From Tetrapyrgos nigripes (taxonomy: Eukaryota; Basidiomycota; Agaricomycetes; Agaricales; Campanellaceae), in NCBI GenBank assembly GCA_013368315.1, contig JAACJM010000174.1, forward strand, positions 1 through 64,000: 64,000 nt of DNA, read 5' to 3'. Positions 1-10,705 of this stretch are shown piece after piece. The position numbers and the translations under genes are program-made. The notes below the pieces were generated by a model. It was not told the origin of the DNA. It ran no database searches and saw only the letters and a program-made list of their open reading frames with translations. Position 1 is the stretch's first letter. Each line of letters begins with the position of its first letter.

Positions 1-815
1 TGAAATAGAGAGAAAGGTACCACTAGAAATACTCTTCACATGAGTAGCTTGCAGACGGACTCACTTTCCATTGATTGAGCACTTTGAAGGGTACCTCGAC
101 CAGACCAGAACATCGAGGCCTTGAATATCTCTTTGACGAGTATCCGCATTCACTGGAAAGCCTTTCGTATATATGATCACACATACGATGTTTCTTCAGG
201 GGGACGGAAAGGATACGGACTTCTTCCTGCTCAATGCGGCTACGTATTTCCAGAGGCAACCGTATCCGAAGCCTCTTTGGCCTGCTTTTAAGGAGAACTA
301 ACTACTCATGCGAACTACGTACTTTTGATTGACAAATTTCAAGGACTTGTAATGCCAGTGGCTTGGAAGGATGACGACTCAAGTACCTTGAGTTCGAGAA
401 AGCTATTTCTAAGTTTTGCAGAACGACCCATGGCAGCAGGAGTGTCTTCGCAATGCGTGAGCTATTACTCTGCGCGTTCTCGGCCAAAGCCCGAGGATGC
501 CAAAGATAGAAGTCCTTGCCAATGACACGTGTTCACTGTTGGCCCTTTTCCGCTACTTCCACTGTCAGTGCCACTTATCCGGTGGACTGAGCTGCATTCA
601 GTTTATTCCACCATTCTGCACTTCCTACGCTGATCGATGTCCTTTGAAGTACTTCCGTTACTCTCTTCCCCTCATCAAAATAACTCAAGATTTGTTCGTT
701 TTTGATGGCAGCTTCTCAAGACCAGCGCAAAGCGGGGATCTTACAAGGCCATCGAACAGTTAGGAGAAGTCGTGCAATTTAGCCACGAGTTCTGGGAGAC
801 CATTCCCATCTTCAT
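1..815. other. Left edge, no gene recognised
   Basis: Only short open stretches occur here (minus strand 23-259 and 302-487; plus strand 325-763). None has a domain I recognise and none joins convincingly to a neighbour. The plus-strand part near 700-815 may hold the true 5' exon of the MYND gene that follows, since an ATG at about 705 opens a short frame. Confidence 0.3.
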
Positions 816-2784
816 ATGCGTCATATCCCACCGCAACTTCCGGAACCCGTCGACCTACTATCCGCTCCTCCCGATTCGTCACACGTCCTCGCCAAAACCT
901 CTTTGGGGGCTATTGCAAAGTGTCTACGAAAGGGAGGAGTGGTCACAGACAAGATTTCCAAGTCCATATGCAACAATTGGCCTCGTATCCAATCATGTCT
1001 GACCGTTCTCATCGGCATCTACACGAAATCTCAGGCCCTAAACCGCGAAGCAAGAGAATTCCACGACTCATTACTCTCCGTCGCTTCTGAGCTCATACGC
1101 TCTGTTACATACTACAGAGCAATCGCTGATTCCGTGCTCAAATCCCTGGCACCATTTCATTCATGATTAATCTATTCGTTCGCACTGCACGGGTCCGAGT
1201 CTTTGATGAAACGACAAAAAAACTGCCATGCCGCTCTACAGGGCATTCCCGCCTCCCCGGACTGGAGTCGCATTCATTACGATGTCTTCCTTGCAAGCTT
1301 CGACCAGGTAGACGTCAACTTTATCTCTGTGGTCATCCAAGGACTGGTTTCATGCGTCGAGTTCACTCTTCCGATCGAGGATATTCATACGGCCGTTGCG
1401 GTGTTTAACACAGCCATCAGCTATTCTGGAAAATTGCGACGTGCTGCTGTAGCTCATCACTCAGTCTATTGGAGCATAGCTCTGTTCCAGAAACTCATTT
1501 TGTTTCGTACCAAAGACGAGTATGAGCTTCGCGACCTGCTGGGCGCCATCACATATTGCATTGTATATATAGATCAAACTTTCCATTCTAGAGGACATGC
1601 AGTCGTCGGGAGTGCACTTCAAAATCGGTTGTTACTTTTGATGCTGCGAGCCGTGCCTCTACTCTTTCCCGAGGATGCGTCACTTCACATTCGCGGTGTA
1701 CAAGCTCTTTACTTTCAGCTTATGGATAGTATCGCCGCAGAATCGACAACTCTCTGTGTTTTTGAGAGCATTATCCAAATCTTTGGCGGGAGATCGGGAA
1801 GAAGGGTTACTACAAGAAGTTTGTTGAGGATTCTCAAAAACAGGTCAAGTCTAGATGGTTGCAGCTTAGAAAACTGGTGGAAGAGCGCTTTCTGCTGAAG
1901 GATGCATGGAAGCAGATATATCAGAACAGTCCGGTGCGTATGTTTCTTGTATTGTTCAGTCGTATTCATGTTGATATTTTGACCTAGTGTCCACAGTGTG
2001 GCAGCACCCATGTCCCTATGAAAGTGTATCGCTGTTCCCAGTGTCGGATCGCTTGTTTTTGCAGCGAGAAATGCCAAAAGAACTCAAAAGGTGGTCCCTA
2101 CCATACAGCAAAACAGTGTTTCATTGCATTCTACCTTCGTAATTGTATGTGTCCAAATTATCTTCCACATTGATGCTCGACGCCAATGTTATATTTTCCC
2201 TCGACTAGATGGATTGGCTCAGCCTTTGGATGATCGCGAGAAAATTTTCAGGATGTTCCTCGTTGAACGAGGTATACATGACCACGAAAAAGGATGCACC
2301 GTCGGACGAGAGAAAATACCGAGAGGCCCACCCTTCAGTCTCCCCGTTACGAAACCCTTGTCCATGTCCATCAGTACCATTCAGGTCCAATGCGACGGGA
2401 AGTGATGACTCTCGAGGATGCACGCAAACTCATCACAAAAGAGCCTTGGCTTTGGGATCCCCAAGAACTCGCTCATACGCAAAAAGCTATTTCTGGCGGG
2501 ATTCCGTAGGCCTTACAGAAACATACAGTACATTGTGACGAGGCAGCTGGAAGAAGATCCTGGTATTGTACATTCAATGTTCTTGGTGCATCATTGGAAC
2601 TGACAATCTATATTCGGTGGCAGAAGGACTTTTGCATTCCAAGGAAGCGACCGAAGACCGTGATCAAAAGGTCGACGCAGACTATGAAATGGCCTTCTAT
2701 GAGGGACAGAAGGAGCTAGCATTGATGGGTTTTGGGTTGAGTGCTGAACAAGCGAAGCAGGCGCTCAGGACGGTACCGCAGTAG
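816..2784 (+). CDS. MYND zinc-finger protein (multi-exon)
   Basis: The clear domain is a MYND zinc finger at about 1987-2120: C-x2-C (CPQCGS), then YRCSQC, FCSEKC and H-x3-C (HTAKQC). MYND fingers bind two zinc ions and usually mediate protein-protein contacts. Upstream, helical coding sequence runs 816-1166 and 1203-1740, then changes frame near 1729-1766, where a very short GT-AG intron (about 38 nt) or a frameshift would join it to the segment ending QIYQNSP. An intron of about 60 nt with donor GTGCGT and acceptor CTAG precedes the finger. Downstream exons carry EVMTLEDARKLI-type sequence and end at TAG 2782-2784 in a UBA-like helix (ALMGFGLSAEQAKQALR). Start and several splice sites are uncertain. 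Agaricomycetes have many such MYND proteins; no specific function can be assigned. Confidence 0.6.
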
Positions 2785-2898
2785 CAATGGAATCAGTACG
2801 GAAGGTATACTGCTGCAGACAGCTGTAGAAGCCCATGAATTCGCGTATCCTTGTCATGATTCTGATTGTTGTTCATTGGAATCAGATCGATTTTGTAT

Positions 2899-3078
2899 TT
2901 AACAGCCATTGGCTATATGTACAGTATATAACTGGCTGATTCGCAGATCAGCTTGGGGGAACCTCGAGGGGAACCTGACCGGTTCTACGAAACAGCTATT
3001 ACGCAGTGAAGGAGCCACCCCGGCTGAGGCAGTTGGTAACAGAAGCGCGAATGCGAAGATAGCAATGATGAAGAGCAT
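2899..3078 (-). pseudogene. Truncated copy of the adjacent secreted-protein gene
   Basis: An ATG at 3078 opens a 59-residue frame whose first part (MLFIIAIFAFALLLPTASA) is a signal peptide closely matching that of the gene at 3454-4284. Similarity then stops and the frame runs into unrelated sequence. Similarity to the neighbour also covers the upstream side: about 3079-3330 matches 4285-4540, with shared blocks such as TTGCCTGAGGGAA-type sequence and the GTCCTGG block. This is therefore the promoter and signal-peptide end of a tandem duplicate whose mature part is lost. Confidence 0.7.
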
Positions 3079-3453
3079 TGTGGACGTCGTTCGAAACTGA
3101 GCAGTAGGTCAGACGTCGATTGGTTCGATTTATGTCAGAAAATCAGAGTGATCTTTTTTGACCAAACCTGCTTGTTGCCTGAGGGAAATATAGTCATGGG
3201 CACCCAGTGACTTACCGTCCTGAAGGAAATGATGGACAGATGGAAGATCAAGACGTTAGGTCCTGGGATGCAAGAAGAGCCCAACCTGGAATGGACCTTT
3301 AGAGACAATTCATGCTTTTGACTTTAACATTATCGACTCCTGGCCGAGAGGACTACCTTGTAAACGGAGGCTAAATCATTCACATCGGCTGCCGGGGTTC
3401 AATGAAATTGTGCTAAGTAAATTTACTGTACATAAAGAACCTTCTCGCTACAC

Positions 3454-4284
3454 TTAAACATGACCGATTCTACAAAAAAACATTTTGAGCATGAGGATGC
3501 CGCCGGTATGAGCTGAGCACACTTACTCAATAGCATAGTCATTCCCTGGCCCTTCTTGGGGCTCGGGGAGACAAAATGCAGCTGTGATTGTACCAACTGG
3601 AGGGGCAATAAGGAGGCAATCAGTCATGGCATCCTGTGCCGATCGGCCCTGTATACGTAGAAACGTAGGAAAAGACAGAAAAGTTCAGAACGTTAGCTCT
3701 GACTATCACTATCAAACCAATAACAATGTCAATGGCATCCGAAATTGCAACGTACAAATCCGCTAGTGCACACATCATACTCGATGGTATCGAAATTGGC
3801 GTAATCGTAGAAACATGTCCCGCTGGTAGCTTCAATCACCCCTTGCGGGGGTACAGCAACGGTTTCTCCGAGGCCAATGAGGAAGTTCGTAAGGACATTG
3901 CAATCGGTGGACACGGGCTGGGGGTCAGTTGGGTCGCAGGCGATGTCCAAGCCTGCAAAGTCGGGGAAAAAAGTTTTAGGTAAGTAAACAAGGAACTATC
4001 GCCAAAGAAAATGTCGAGACGGACTTACAGAAGTTGCTGCATTGTGAGATCTGACGCTTCTCTACAGCGTTCCCGGAGGAAGCTGTTACATTCCTCAGTC
4101 CTGCAAAGCCAGGGCATGACTTGGTGACTAGCTTGATCTCCTTGCTTTCATGCACGAAAGTTTTCTCTTCGATCACTCGGGCGTCAGACCCACAGCTATG
4201 ACGGAGTGAAGGAGGTGGTGCTGCAGCAGAGGCGGCTGGTAGCAGAAGTGCAAATGCGAAGAAGAGGGCAGTGGTGAAGAGCAT
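3454..4284 (-). CDS. Small secreted cysteine-rich protein (about 196 aa)
   Basis: Four exons fit in frame: 4029-4284, 3756-3952, 3527-3648 and 3454-3469, with GTAAGT, GTACGT and GTAAGT donors, giving 197 codons including the stop. The product starts with a signal peptide (MLFTTALFFAFALLLPAASA), so it should be secreted. A KR pair follows near residue 75-77, a possible Kex2 site, then a Cys-containing mature part (SQCSNFCLDIACD, STDCNV, SGTCFYDY, YDVCTSG, MTDCLLI, AAFCLPE) ending in IEIGHV. About ten Cys residues suggest disulfides. It resembles the broad class of agaricomycete secreted proteins of unknown role; no enzyme motif is visible. A truncated tandem copy lies at 2899-3078. Confidence 0.7.
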
Positions 4285-5340
4285 TGCTGGGGCTGTTCAA
4301 GTACTGACCAGTTGGCTGGCTATAGTAGTTCATCCTCCGACTGGTTCTTTTATAGGTTAAGACCTTAGGGAGAGTAATGTTCTCCGTTAAGTTCGCTGCT
4401 GCCTGAGGGAATAATAGAGTCGTGGACAACTTAGTGCCTTACTGTCTCTCGTGTGAGTCTTCTATGCCGTATGATGGACAAATTATGCGGGATGAAAGCT
4501 TCCAGGTCCTGGAATAAGAGTTCCGGCCTGATAAAGATCCTTCGTTGTTGCGATCAGATGGTAAATGCTTGTACGCGTCAGTGTGTACATCTCTGTACAT
4601 GTGCCTAGTCCTAAATTTAATACGAAGTGTCGACTTCAAAGGAACCTGATTCACACACACAGTCTTGCCTCCGGGCCACGACCCCGTTGGCCCTTCATCC
4701 GACCTGGACTGACCCTGGGGCCTGAGGTTCAGGTCCAGTGGTTATATGTAGGACCTGACCCGGCCCTCAAGGCGAGGCCCTGGGCTTGGGATATTTACTT
4801 GAACCATGTTCTCAGGTGTGTCCTCGGCATCGGTATTGGTGAGGTCGATGGCTATCAGACGCACCATCGAGTTCGACCTGCGGCTCAGTTTTCGAGCTTG
4901 AAAGAAGGTGGTACGTGTGATTAAGAATCCGAAAATTTGAGGCAGAAGCTGGATGACGTACCACCAACGTACCACGGATAATGCGTCTCTTGCGAGGCCT
5001 GGCTATCTCATTACTGTCACCGTCATCAGAGCCGTCGTTAGTGTGCGTCAGTGAGATTCTTAATCATCAAAACCGTAGTGACAAACCGTGGCCTACGTGT
5101 AACATGCCTATTTACCCTGGCCCGGGGTTCAGGTTCGGAAGGCCGTGTACCCGCGCATCTTCTTCATTCCAACCACTTCGATATCATCCCATGTCTCACC
5201 TCAAACCCCACCTAGAAGCAAGTACATGCCAGACATTTATATTGGATAGCAGGGACCTTGACCGTTTTTTGAAGAGGTGAAACAATGGTCTGGTGTGTGT
5301 ATCCTTTCTCTATGTCTACGTAGTCTAACCTACATATGTT
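4285..5340. other. Intergenic, no gene seen
   Basis: About 4285-4540 is the promoter side of the secreted-protein gene and is the part shared with the relic copy. 4660-4800 and 5110-5150 contain similar GC-rich stretches (CCCTGGGGCCTGAGGTTCAG and CCTGGCCCGGGGTTCAGG), possibly ends of an old repeat. I see no supportable coding sequence. Confidence 0.3.
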
Positions 5341-5343
5341 TAC

Positions 5344-6383
5344 AGGTCCATTCGACTACGCTTACGGTTCAGCAGGTATCTCCTCAACTCACCACGCCAA
5401 CCTCGCTGCCTTCCTTTCCCTCCGTATCGTTCCACGCATTCTCGTGCCCACCGACACCCGTTTCCTCTCCACCTCTCTTCGGCGTCTGATACCCCTCTCC
5501 CATCATCATTGCTCCCCTCGGTATACAAAGCATCTTTAGTCCAGACGGTGAACTCGCTCCAACGCGCGCAGCCGGTAAACTAGGCGTACCCTTCGTCAGC
5601 GGAGTTACCTACCGTTTGGATTAGGCGTTGGCGTCGAGATCTTTAGAATGGATCCCGTCTTCATGAAGATGCACAAACGTTCCGCTGCAGACCCTTACGA
5701 CAACAATGCACCCGGCGACGGGGGCAAGGAAAGAGAAAGTGAGTTCCCATACAATCCTCATTGCTCAAGAAATCTTAGCACGAATTCGTGAGCAAAAAGT
5801 GACAGAGGAACGACAAGCCAAAGCATGAGAAGACGTTTATCTTGGTCAGGCCTGGTTAGGGAAGGCGAATACGGAGTTGTATAGATCTTGGGAAGATCTC
5901 GACTTTATTTTGTAGGAATGGGAAGAAACAGTGGTGTTGAAGGGGATTAAGAGTGTTGCAGATGCGGAGAGGATGGTGGATTTGTTGAAGGGGAGAGGGA
6001 AGGGGGGATTGTGGTGAGCAACTATGGTGCGTTGTATTCTCCGACTTTTTCTTCCTCTCGTTTAGGTCCACTTGCTCATTTTTTCTTCGACAGGTGGTAG
6101 TCAGGTCGACGGTGCACTCCCGTCCGTCGTCACTCTCGAGAGGATTCTCAAGTCTAAGCTGCAAGCAGCAAGACAACCCGCTTCCGGGGTTACGTCTTTC
6201 TCTCGTCCTTCGTTGACTTGCTCATCATCTTGTCTTCTCCTTGCTTGATCTCTTGAGCAGTTCATCTAACAGCTACGCACGGATCTGAACGTGACGATGG
6301 GATTGGCTGGGTGGGACTCGTTGGATGGACTCAGGAGGAAGGGGTTGGAAGATGAGGCTGTTTTGACGAGGTTGAGGCAGTAG
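5344..6383 (+). pseudogene. Decayed FMN-dependent alpha-hydroxyacid dehydrogenase (lactate monooxygenase-like)
   Basis: Pieces in successive plus-strand frames line up, in the correct order, with FMN-dependent 2-hydroxyacid dehydrogenases or lactate 2-monooxygenases: YAYGSAGISSTHHANLAAF with IVPRILVPTD (N-terminal part), FGVRYPSPIIIAPLGIQSIF with DGELAPTRAAGKLGVPFVSG (barrel start), DPVFMKMHKRSAADPY, AWLGKANTELYRSWEDLDF, ETVVLKGIKSVADAERMVD, then GGSQVDGALPSV (family GGRQxDG) and a C-terminal NVTMGLAGWDSLDGL ending at 6383. Frames change several times and an in-frame TAG sits at about 5911, so it is broken. The family oxidises L-lactate or related 2-hydroxyacids using FMN. Confidence 0.7.
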
Positions 6384-6948
6384 TGATGTCCTGAGAGGAT
6401 GATGGCCCGCTCGAAGGATGAGTTCGTGCTGGTTGCCGATTCCGTCGTCGTCTCTCAAATTGTCAACAAATTTCACCTACCGTCCTGTGACCAATTTGTA
6501 GTTCTATTCAGGTTGTCATAATGTCAACGACAGATTTAAGATACCCATGGATGAGGCTGAATACCCCTGGAAGCATCAGCAGTGGAAGATGGTCTCCCCA
6601 AACGCACTGTAACGACCATCCTTCCAGTGAGATGATATCGTTCCTGGGAGAATATCTATTGTCGTTGATCAATGGGGGTGAAAGGGCATGGCTTCTCAGC
6701 TGTGACCACGATCATGAAGCGCAATCACCAGCACTACGCAACCTAAATCAATCATGATTGATTGCGCTCAGTCCATCCTTTCTATGTGAGTCAAAAGTCG
6801 TCTATTCTCCTCCCTTGCGTTGGTTTCCCCTTCCTCAGCTTTTACAACCCTTTCTCTCAGTTGGCAGCGGGCTGCTCAAATGCTTCGGACTATTTATTTG
6901 TCACTGTCGTCAGTTCTAATAGTCGAGTTCCCCTCATCTTAGCCTGAC
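6384..6948. other. Intergenic, promoter side of the membrane-protein gene
   Basis: No conserved coding sequence is recognised. The last 150 bases before 6949 are pyrimidine-rich, as is common upstream of fungal start codons. Confidence 0.3.
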
Positions 6949-8146
6949 ATGCCCTTTCTCTCCCTCAGCCTCTTCTCAGGTTTCCTAGTCTTTCACGGGC
7001 TCAACATCACCTTTCCCACCCAACCTATCGCTCACCAAAACAATGTGTACCTTTGGACTAGAGGTTCCGATGATCCTACAGACTTCTTCTTCAGGAAGGA
7101 ACAGCTAGACGGCGAGGGTAGAACCACCTTATCCTCGACTGACGGTGTACCCAATGTAGCTGGGTCTGGAGGCCAAGGGTTTTATGTCTTTCAATCAATC
7201 CGGGTTCGCCTTACGGTTCTTGCTTTGGATAGTGGTTTACCTTCCGTTACATAGAGCCTTTGTGATCAATGCTATCAACACGCGTAACCGGTATGAGGTC
7301 TCTTCACCACGGCTGCAATTTTTTTTACTAACCGACGCCAATACAGAAATATTTTACCGTTTTATTCCATGTTTGTAGAAGTACAGCCTGATAATGCTAC
7401 ATCAAGGTATTCTTTCATGCAGATTATTTTCTTCTTCATGGGCTATGGCTCATAGTATTCACTAGTCTTTCTCAATCCACTCAATCCAGCAGTCTTACTC
7501 AACCCACTCAACCCAGCAGTCTCCCCCAACCCACAGATTCTTCGCAACCCAATGGCAGAATAAGCAACCCAAGGTAATTCCTTTCTTCCTCGGCAGAAAC
7601 GTGTTGACAGCTTCAATATCCTTGTTATGTAGGCACGATAAAACTGCAGTTATCGTCGGATCCATCTTAGGTTCATTACTAGGATTTGTATTGTTCGGAA
7701 TCGTTATCTTTTGGCATCGACAGCGAAAATATCCCAAAAACATCAGGCAATTCAAGGATCCAGAGCTTTTGGCAGGAGATGACCTAGAACGCCTAGAACG
7801 TCAAGTGGCACCTGACCCAGCCATTGACAAGCAAGGTCCAAGTAATAGCCGTGCCGTTACATGGAGGAGTATATCCCCTTTCCCTTTGATCACTTCTAGT
7901 GTCCATCCGACTCGACTCGACGGGAAAGAGAGCCGTGATACTCATACTGTAGCTGTCCGGGACCTATCGGAGTCTACTGAAAGAGTGGTAGTTACCACAA
8001 CGCCAGGTACTCCGAGTCGTGGCGATGCCTCCGCATGCTCTCTTAAAGTGGTCCAGGGACAAGATATGAGAATAGAGAGGGGTGGCAGCCAAAACGAGGA
8101 AGAGGAGGGAAGCATCGATATACCACCTCCGTCATACGCCTCTTAG
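6949..8146 (+). CDS. Single-pass membrane protein with Ser/Gln/Pro-rich stalk
   Basis: ATG 6949 opens a hydrophobic leader (MPFLSLSLFSGFLVFHG) followed by an extracellular beta-rich stretch (VYLWTRGSDDPTDFFF). After several short introns, the sequence EVQPDNATS joins, by a GTATTC donor and ACTAG acceptor, to a Ser/Thr/Gln/Pro stalk (SQSTQSSSLTQPTQPSS, about 7470-7562). Another intron (7563-7633) leads into a strong transmembrane segment (AVIVGSILGSLLGFVLFGIV), a basic stop-transfer HRQRK, and a cytoplasmic tail of about 150 residues ending PPPSYAS with TAG at 8144-8146. This leader-ectodomain-stalk-TM-PPxY layout recurs in many Agaricomycetes, with a presumed cell-surface role. Exons between 7190 and 7400 are uncertain. 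Confidence 0.6.
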
Positions 8147-8400
8147 CATTCCATAGGAGCTGGGGCTTATCCCCGCAGCCTTCCGGTAGTGGATATTCGT
8201 GAACACAAGTACTTACTGGGATTATATACTAACTGAACGATGTACTACCAGGACTGGCTACACAGCAGGCTTACAGTGAGCCTTTTGTCGTAATTTGAAT
8301 CGAAAACTTTCGGATCTTTCGGACGCCTGGGTCCATGAACGAAAGGATCTAATCTGATTGTATTCAAGAGCGCAAATATGGCTCAATTCCAAAGTATTAT

Positions 8401-9302
8401 ATGGCAATAATATTGTCCGGAAAATCAAATTTTACAACTTTGGTTTGAGGCAGAAATTTTACAAGTTGGTGTGACAGGTGTCATGGAATTTTGCAAGTTA
8501 GAAAGTCATGACAATGCTTAAGATTTCACACAAGTGCATATCCAGCTTCGAAAATTTCACAAGTTGTCAATGGCAGCAATTTTTGCACAGGTCAGCTCTG
8601 GGTGTGGAGTCAAAGCTCGCTCGCAGGTTCAAATTGGGTTCAGAGGCTCTGGCCTGAATTTTACAAGTTCACGCATGTGAAACAACCACAGAAATTTCCA
8701 TAGGTGAGTACATCACCTTGGCCGGGACTTTTTACACAAGTTCCTACCTGGTACCTTTCGTGAAATTTTGCAGGTCTATGACATTGGCGCGGTCAGCCAT
8801 TCATTAGTCCAATTTCCCAGAACTCTCTGTACAGTACGGTAGCTCTCTGCGCATGTTGACGATGACTGCGAGAGGTTAAAAATCCAAATGAAATTTCCTT
8901 CTTGAGAACTTGCAAAAAAAAAGTGGAGAAATACTTCCTTTGAAACTTGCAGAAATATTTGAGCTATGAAAGAAGTTCAACTTACACAAAATAGTCATAA
9001 GTTTCCATTTCCAGAACCTGTAATTTTTGGAATCTAAGATCAAGAGATCATGCAAAAATTTCATGGTAAAACCCATCCCCAACAACATGCGCAAAAATGG
9101 GTCGAATGTGAAACCTGTGAATTTTTTGGTCCGTTATCTGAACTTGTATAGAAAGATAAGTTGACTTTTCATCAATGAGAAGTTGCGCAAAAAACCATGA
9201 AAAGTCCGGATTCCACCCAACTTGTGTGAAAAGATGGTCAAAAAAGTGGTAACTTGCATGAAAATCCGGGTTTTTGATTTTCCGGACACTATTATTGCCA
9301 TA
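8401..9302. mobile_element. 902-bp non-autonomous TIR element with subterminal repeats
   Basis: The ends are inverted copies: ATGGCAATAATA then TTGTCCGGAAAATC on the left (8401-8427), and the same read inward from 9302 on the right. Flanking 8-mers AGTATTAT (8393-8400) and AGTATTAC (9303-9310) match at 7 of 8 positions, which fits an 8-bp target duplication. Inside, degenerate copies of a motif near AACTTGYRYAAAATT lie in one orientation from about 8425 to 8780 and in the opposite orientation from about 8900 to 9262. Such subterminal repeats usually bind transposase. There is no coding capacity. The 8-bp duplication suggests hAT or KDZ/Zisupton-type mobilisation. Confidence 0.75.
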
Positions 9303-9310
9303 GTATTACC

Positions 9311-9987
9311 ATTTCACCTTGGAATTCGCCGAACTTTTGAATTGCCAGCGCCATTTTCTACTTCTCGCTACCGAAGGTTTTCTCGAATGGTGATACATTC
9401 TACACATCTAAATGGGTCCTCCTCTGATAGAAGTACGTCGATTCTTCGTCCCCCTTTACTCATCGGGTTCCCGCAGCCGTAAGAGGCGGCGCTGCTATTG
9501 ATCATGTACAATGCTCGGAGCAGCAGGGGATAAACTACAGTTCACCAGCTGATTCTTGTGCTTCACGCTAGGTCATGCAGAAGCAACTAGTCTCGTTAAC
9601 CAGACTGACGATATATACATGTTCTACACTATGTGTGTATATATATGTAGTCTGGAACTTTTAACAGGGCTGATCCGCATCAGCCAGTTATTAAGTAATA
9701 AATATTCCCATGAGTGGTTTCCCTGCCATACCTCAGGCCAGAAATTACAGATTTTAATTCATATTCCATCAGCTGTTTCCTTTCCCCTTCGCTTCTTCCT
9801 ATCTCGTTCCGTTGTCTCTCTTCCTCTCTTCTTCTCTACATACCATGTAGTGGTACCGTCAGTCTGGGTTCACGAGACTACTTCTTCTCCCTCCTTATGC
9901 ACATTAATCTCACTCTCCACTTTCCTTGTACATCCAAACCTCCGCCTCTTTTGCAGCGAGAACCTGTAATCCGTGGTCCGTCTAGGG
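9311..9987. other. Intergenic, no gene seen
   Basis: Pyrimidine-rich and AT-rich sequence; open stretches on the plus strand (9556-9969) show no domain and look like chance. Confidence 0.3.
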
Positions 9988-10419
9988 CTCCGCGCCGTAC
10001 CAGTACTGGTACCGTACCGCACAAGGTTGCTGCAGGGACCAGTACGGATACGGGTACTGGACGGGTAATCCCGTATTGGACCGTATTTTACAGCCGTCAT
10101 ACGGGTTTGTACGGTATACGGGCCGGCCATGCATCGGCGAGGGTTTTCTCCTGCTTTTCTGCCGTACGTTATTATTGTAAATAAAAAATATTATCAAATT
10201 CTGAGCAGTTTGCAGTGGTCAATTTAGAATTCTGGGCATTTCCTGGTAAAAAGACCTGTATACCATATTGAACCGTAATACTGTCGTATCAGTACCCGTC
10301 CCGTATCGTACAAGCTTCCAGATGAACCCGTACGAATACGAGGACGGGTACACCGTACCAGTACTGGGCCCGTAAAAAATACGAGCGTACCAGTATTACT
10401 ATTACTGGACGGCGCGGAG
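9988..10419. mobile_element. 432-bp TIR element rich in GTACGG/CCAGTAC motifs
   Basis: The termini are inverted: CTCCGCGCCGT at 9988-9998 and ACGGCGCGGAG at 10409-10419. Just inside, CCAGTACTGGTAC-type palindromes occur at both ends (about 10000-10016 and 10345-10370), and the interior is full of CCGTATNNTAC and ACGGGTA blocks on both strands. There is no coding sequence. I could not find a clean target duplication, so the boundaries rest on the inverted termini alone. Confidence 0.6.
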
Positions 10420-10479
10420 TTGGCTTTTATCCCCGGCCCCTCTTTCACCTTTGTGTGCCTTGGGGCCCTTCACCTTCCA

Positions 10480-10700
10480 ATCTTACTGCGATATTACTAT
10501 ATTAGGTATACAACGTTATTACTGAAGGTAGGTAGGTCCAGAGCTCGAAGCTTAAAAAAAATTTCTGACCCCTTGATATATACGAAGATCTGTAAGCACT
10601 TGTCTATTTACACACACCCAGGCTCTAGTCACCTTTTTATCTCTACGCTATGCTTCGCTCTTCGTTGCCTCGTCTTGCGAATTAGTAAGCTCAAAAAAAT
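10480..10700. repeat. Dispersed repeat module, also found at about 18938-19020
   Basis: The order ATTACTATATTAGGTAT, then GGTAGGTAGGT, then A/T run and TCTGACCCC occurs here (10490-10575) and again inside the Harbinger MITE at 18938-19020; a weaker copy of the latter half is at 18505-18555. The 3' side reaches the stop codon of the Zn2Cys6 gene, suggesting an insertion that ended that gene early. Confidence 0.5.
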
Positions 10701-10705
10701 CAGTT

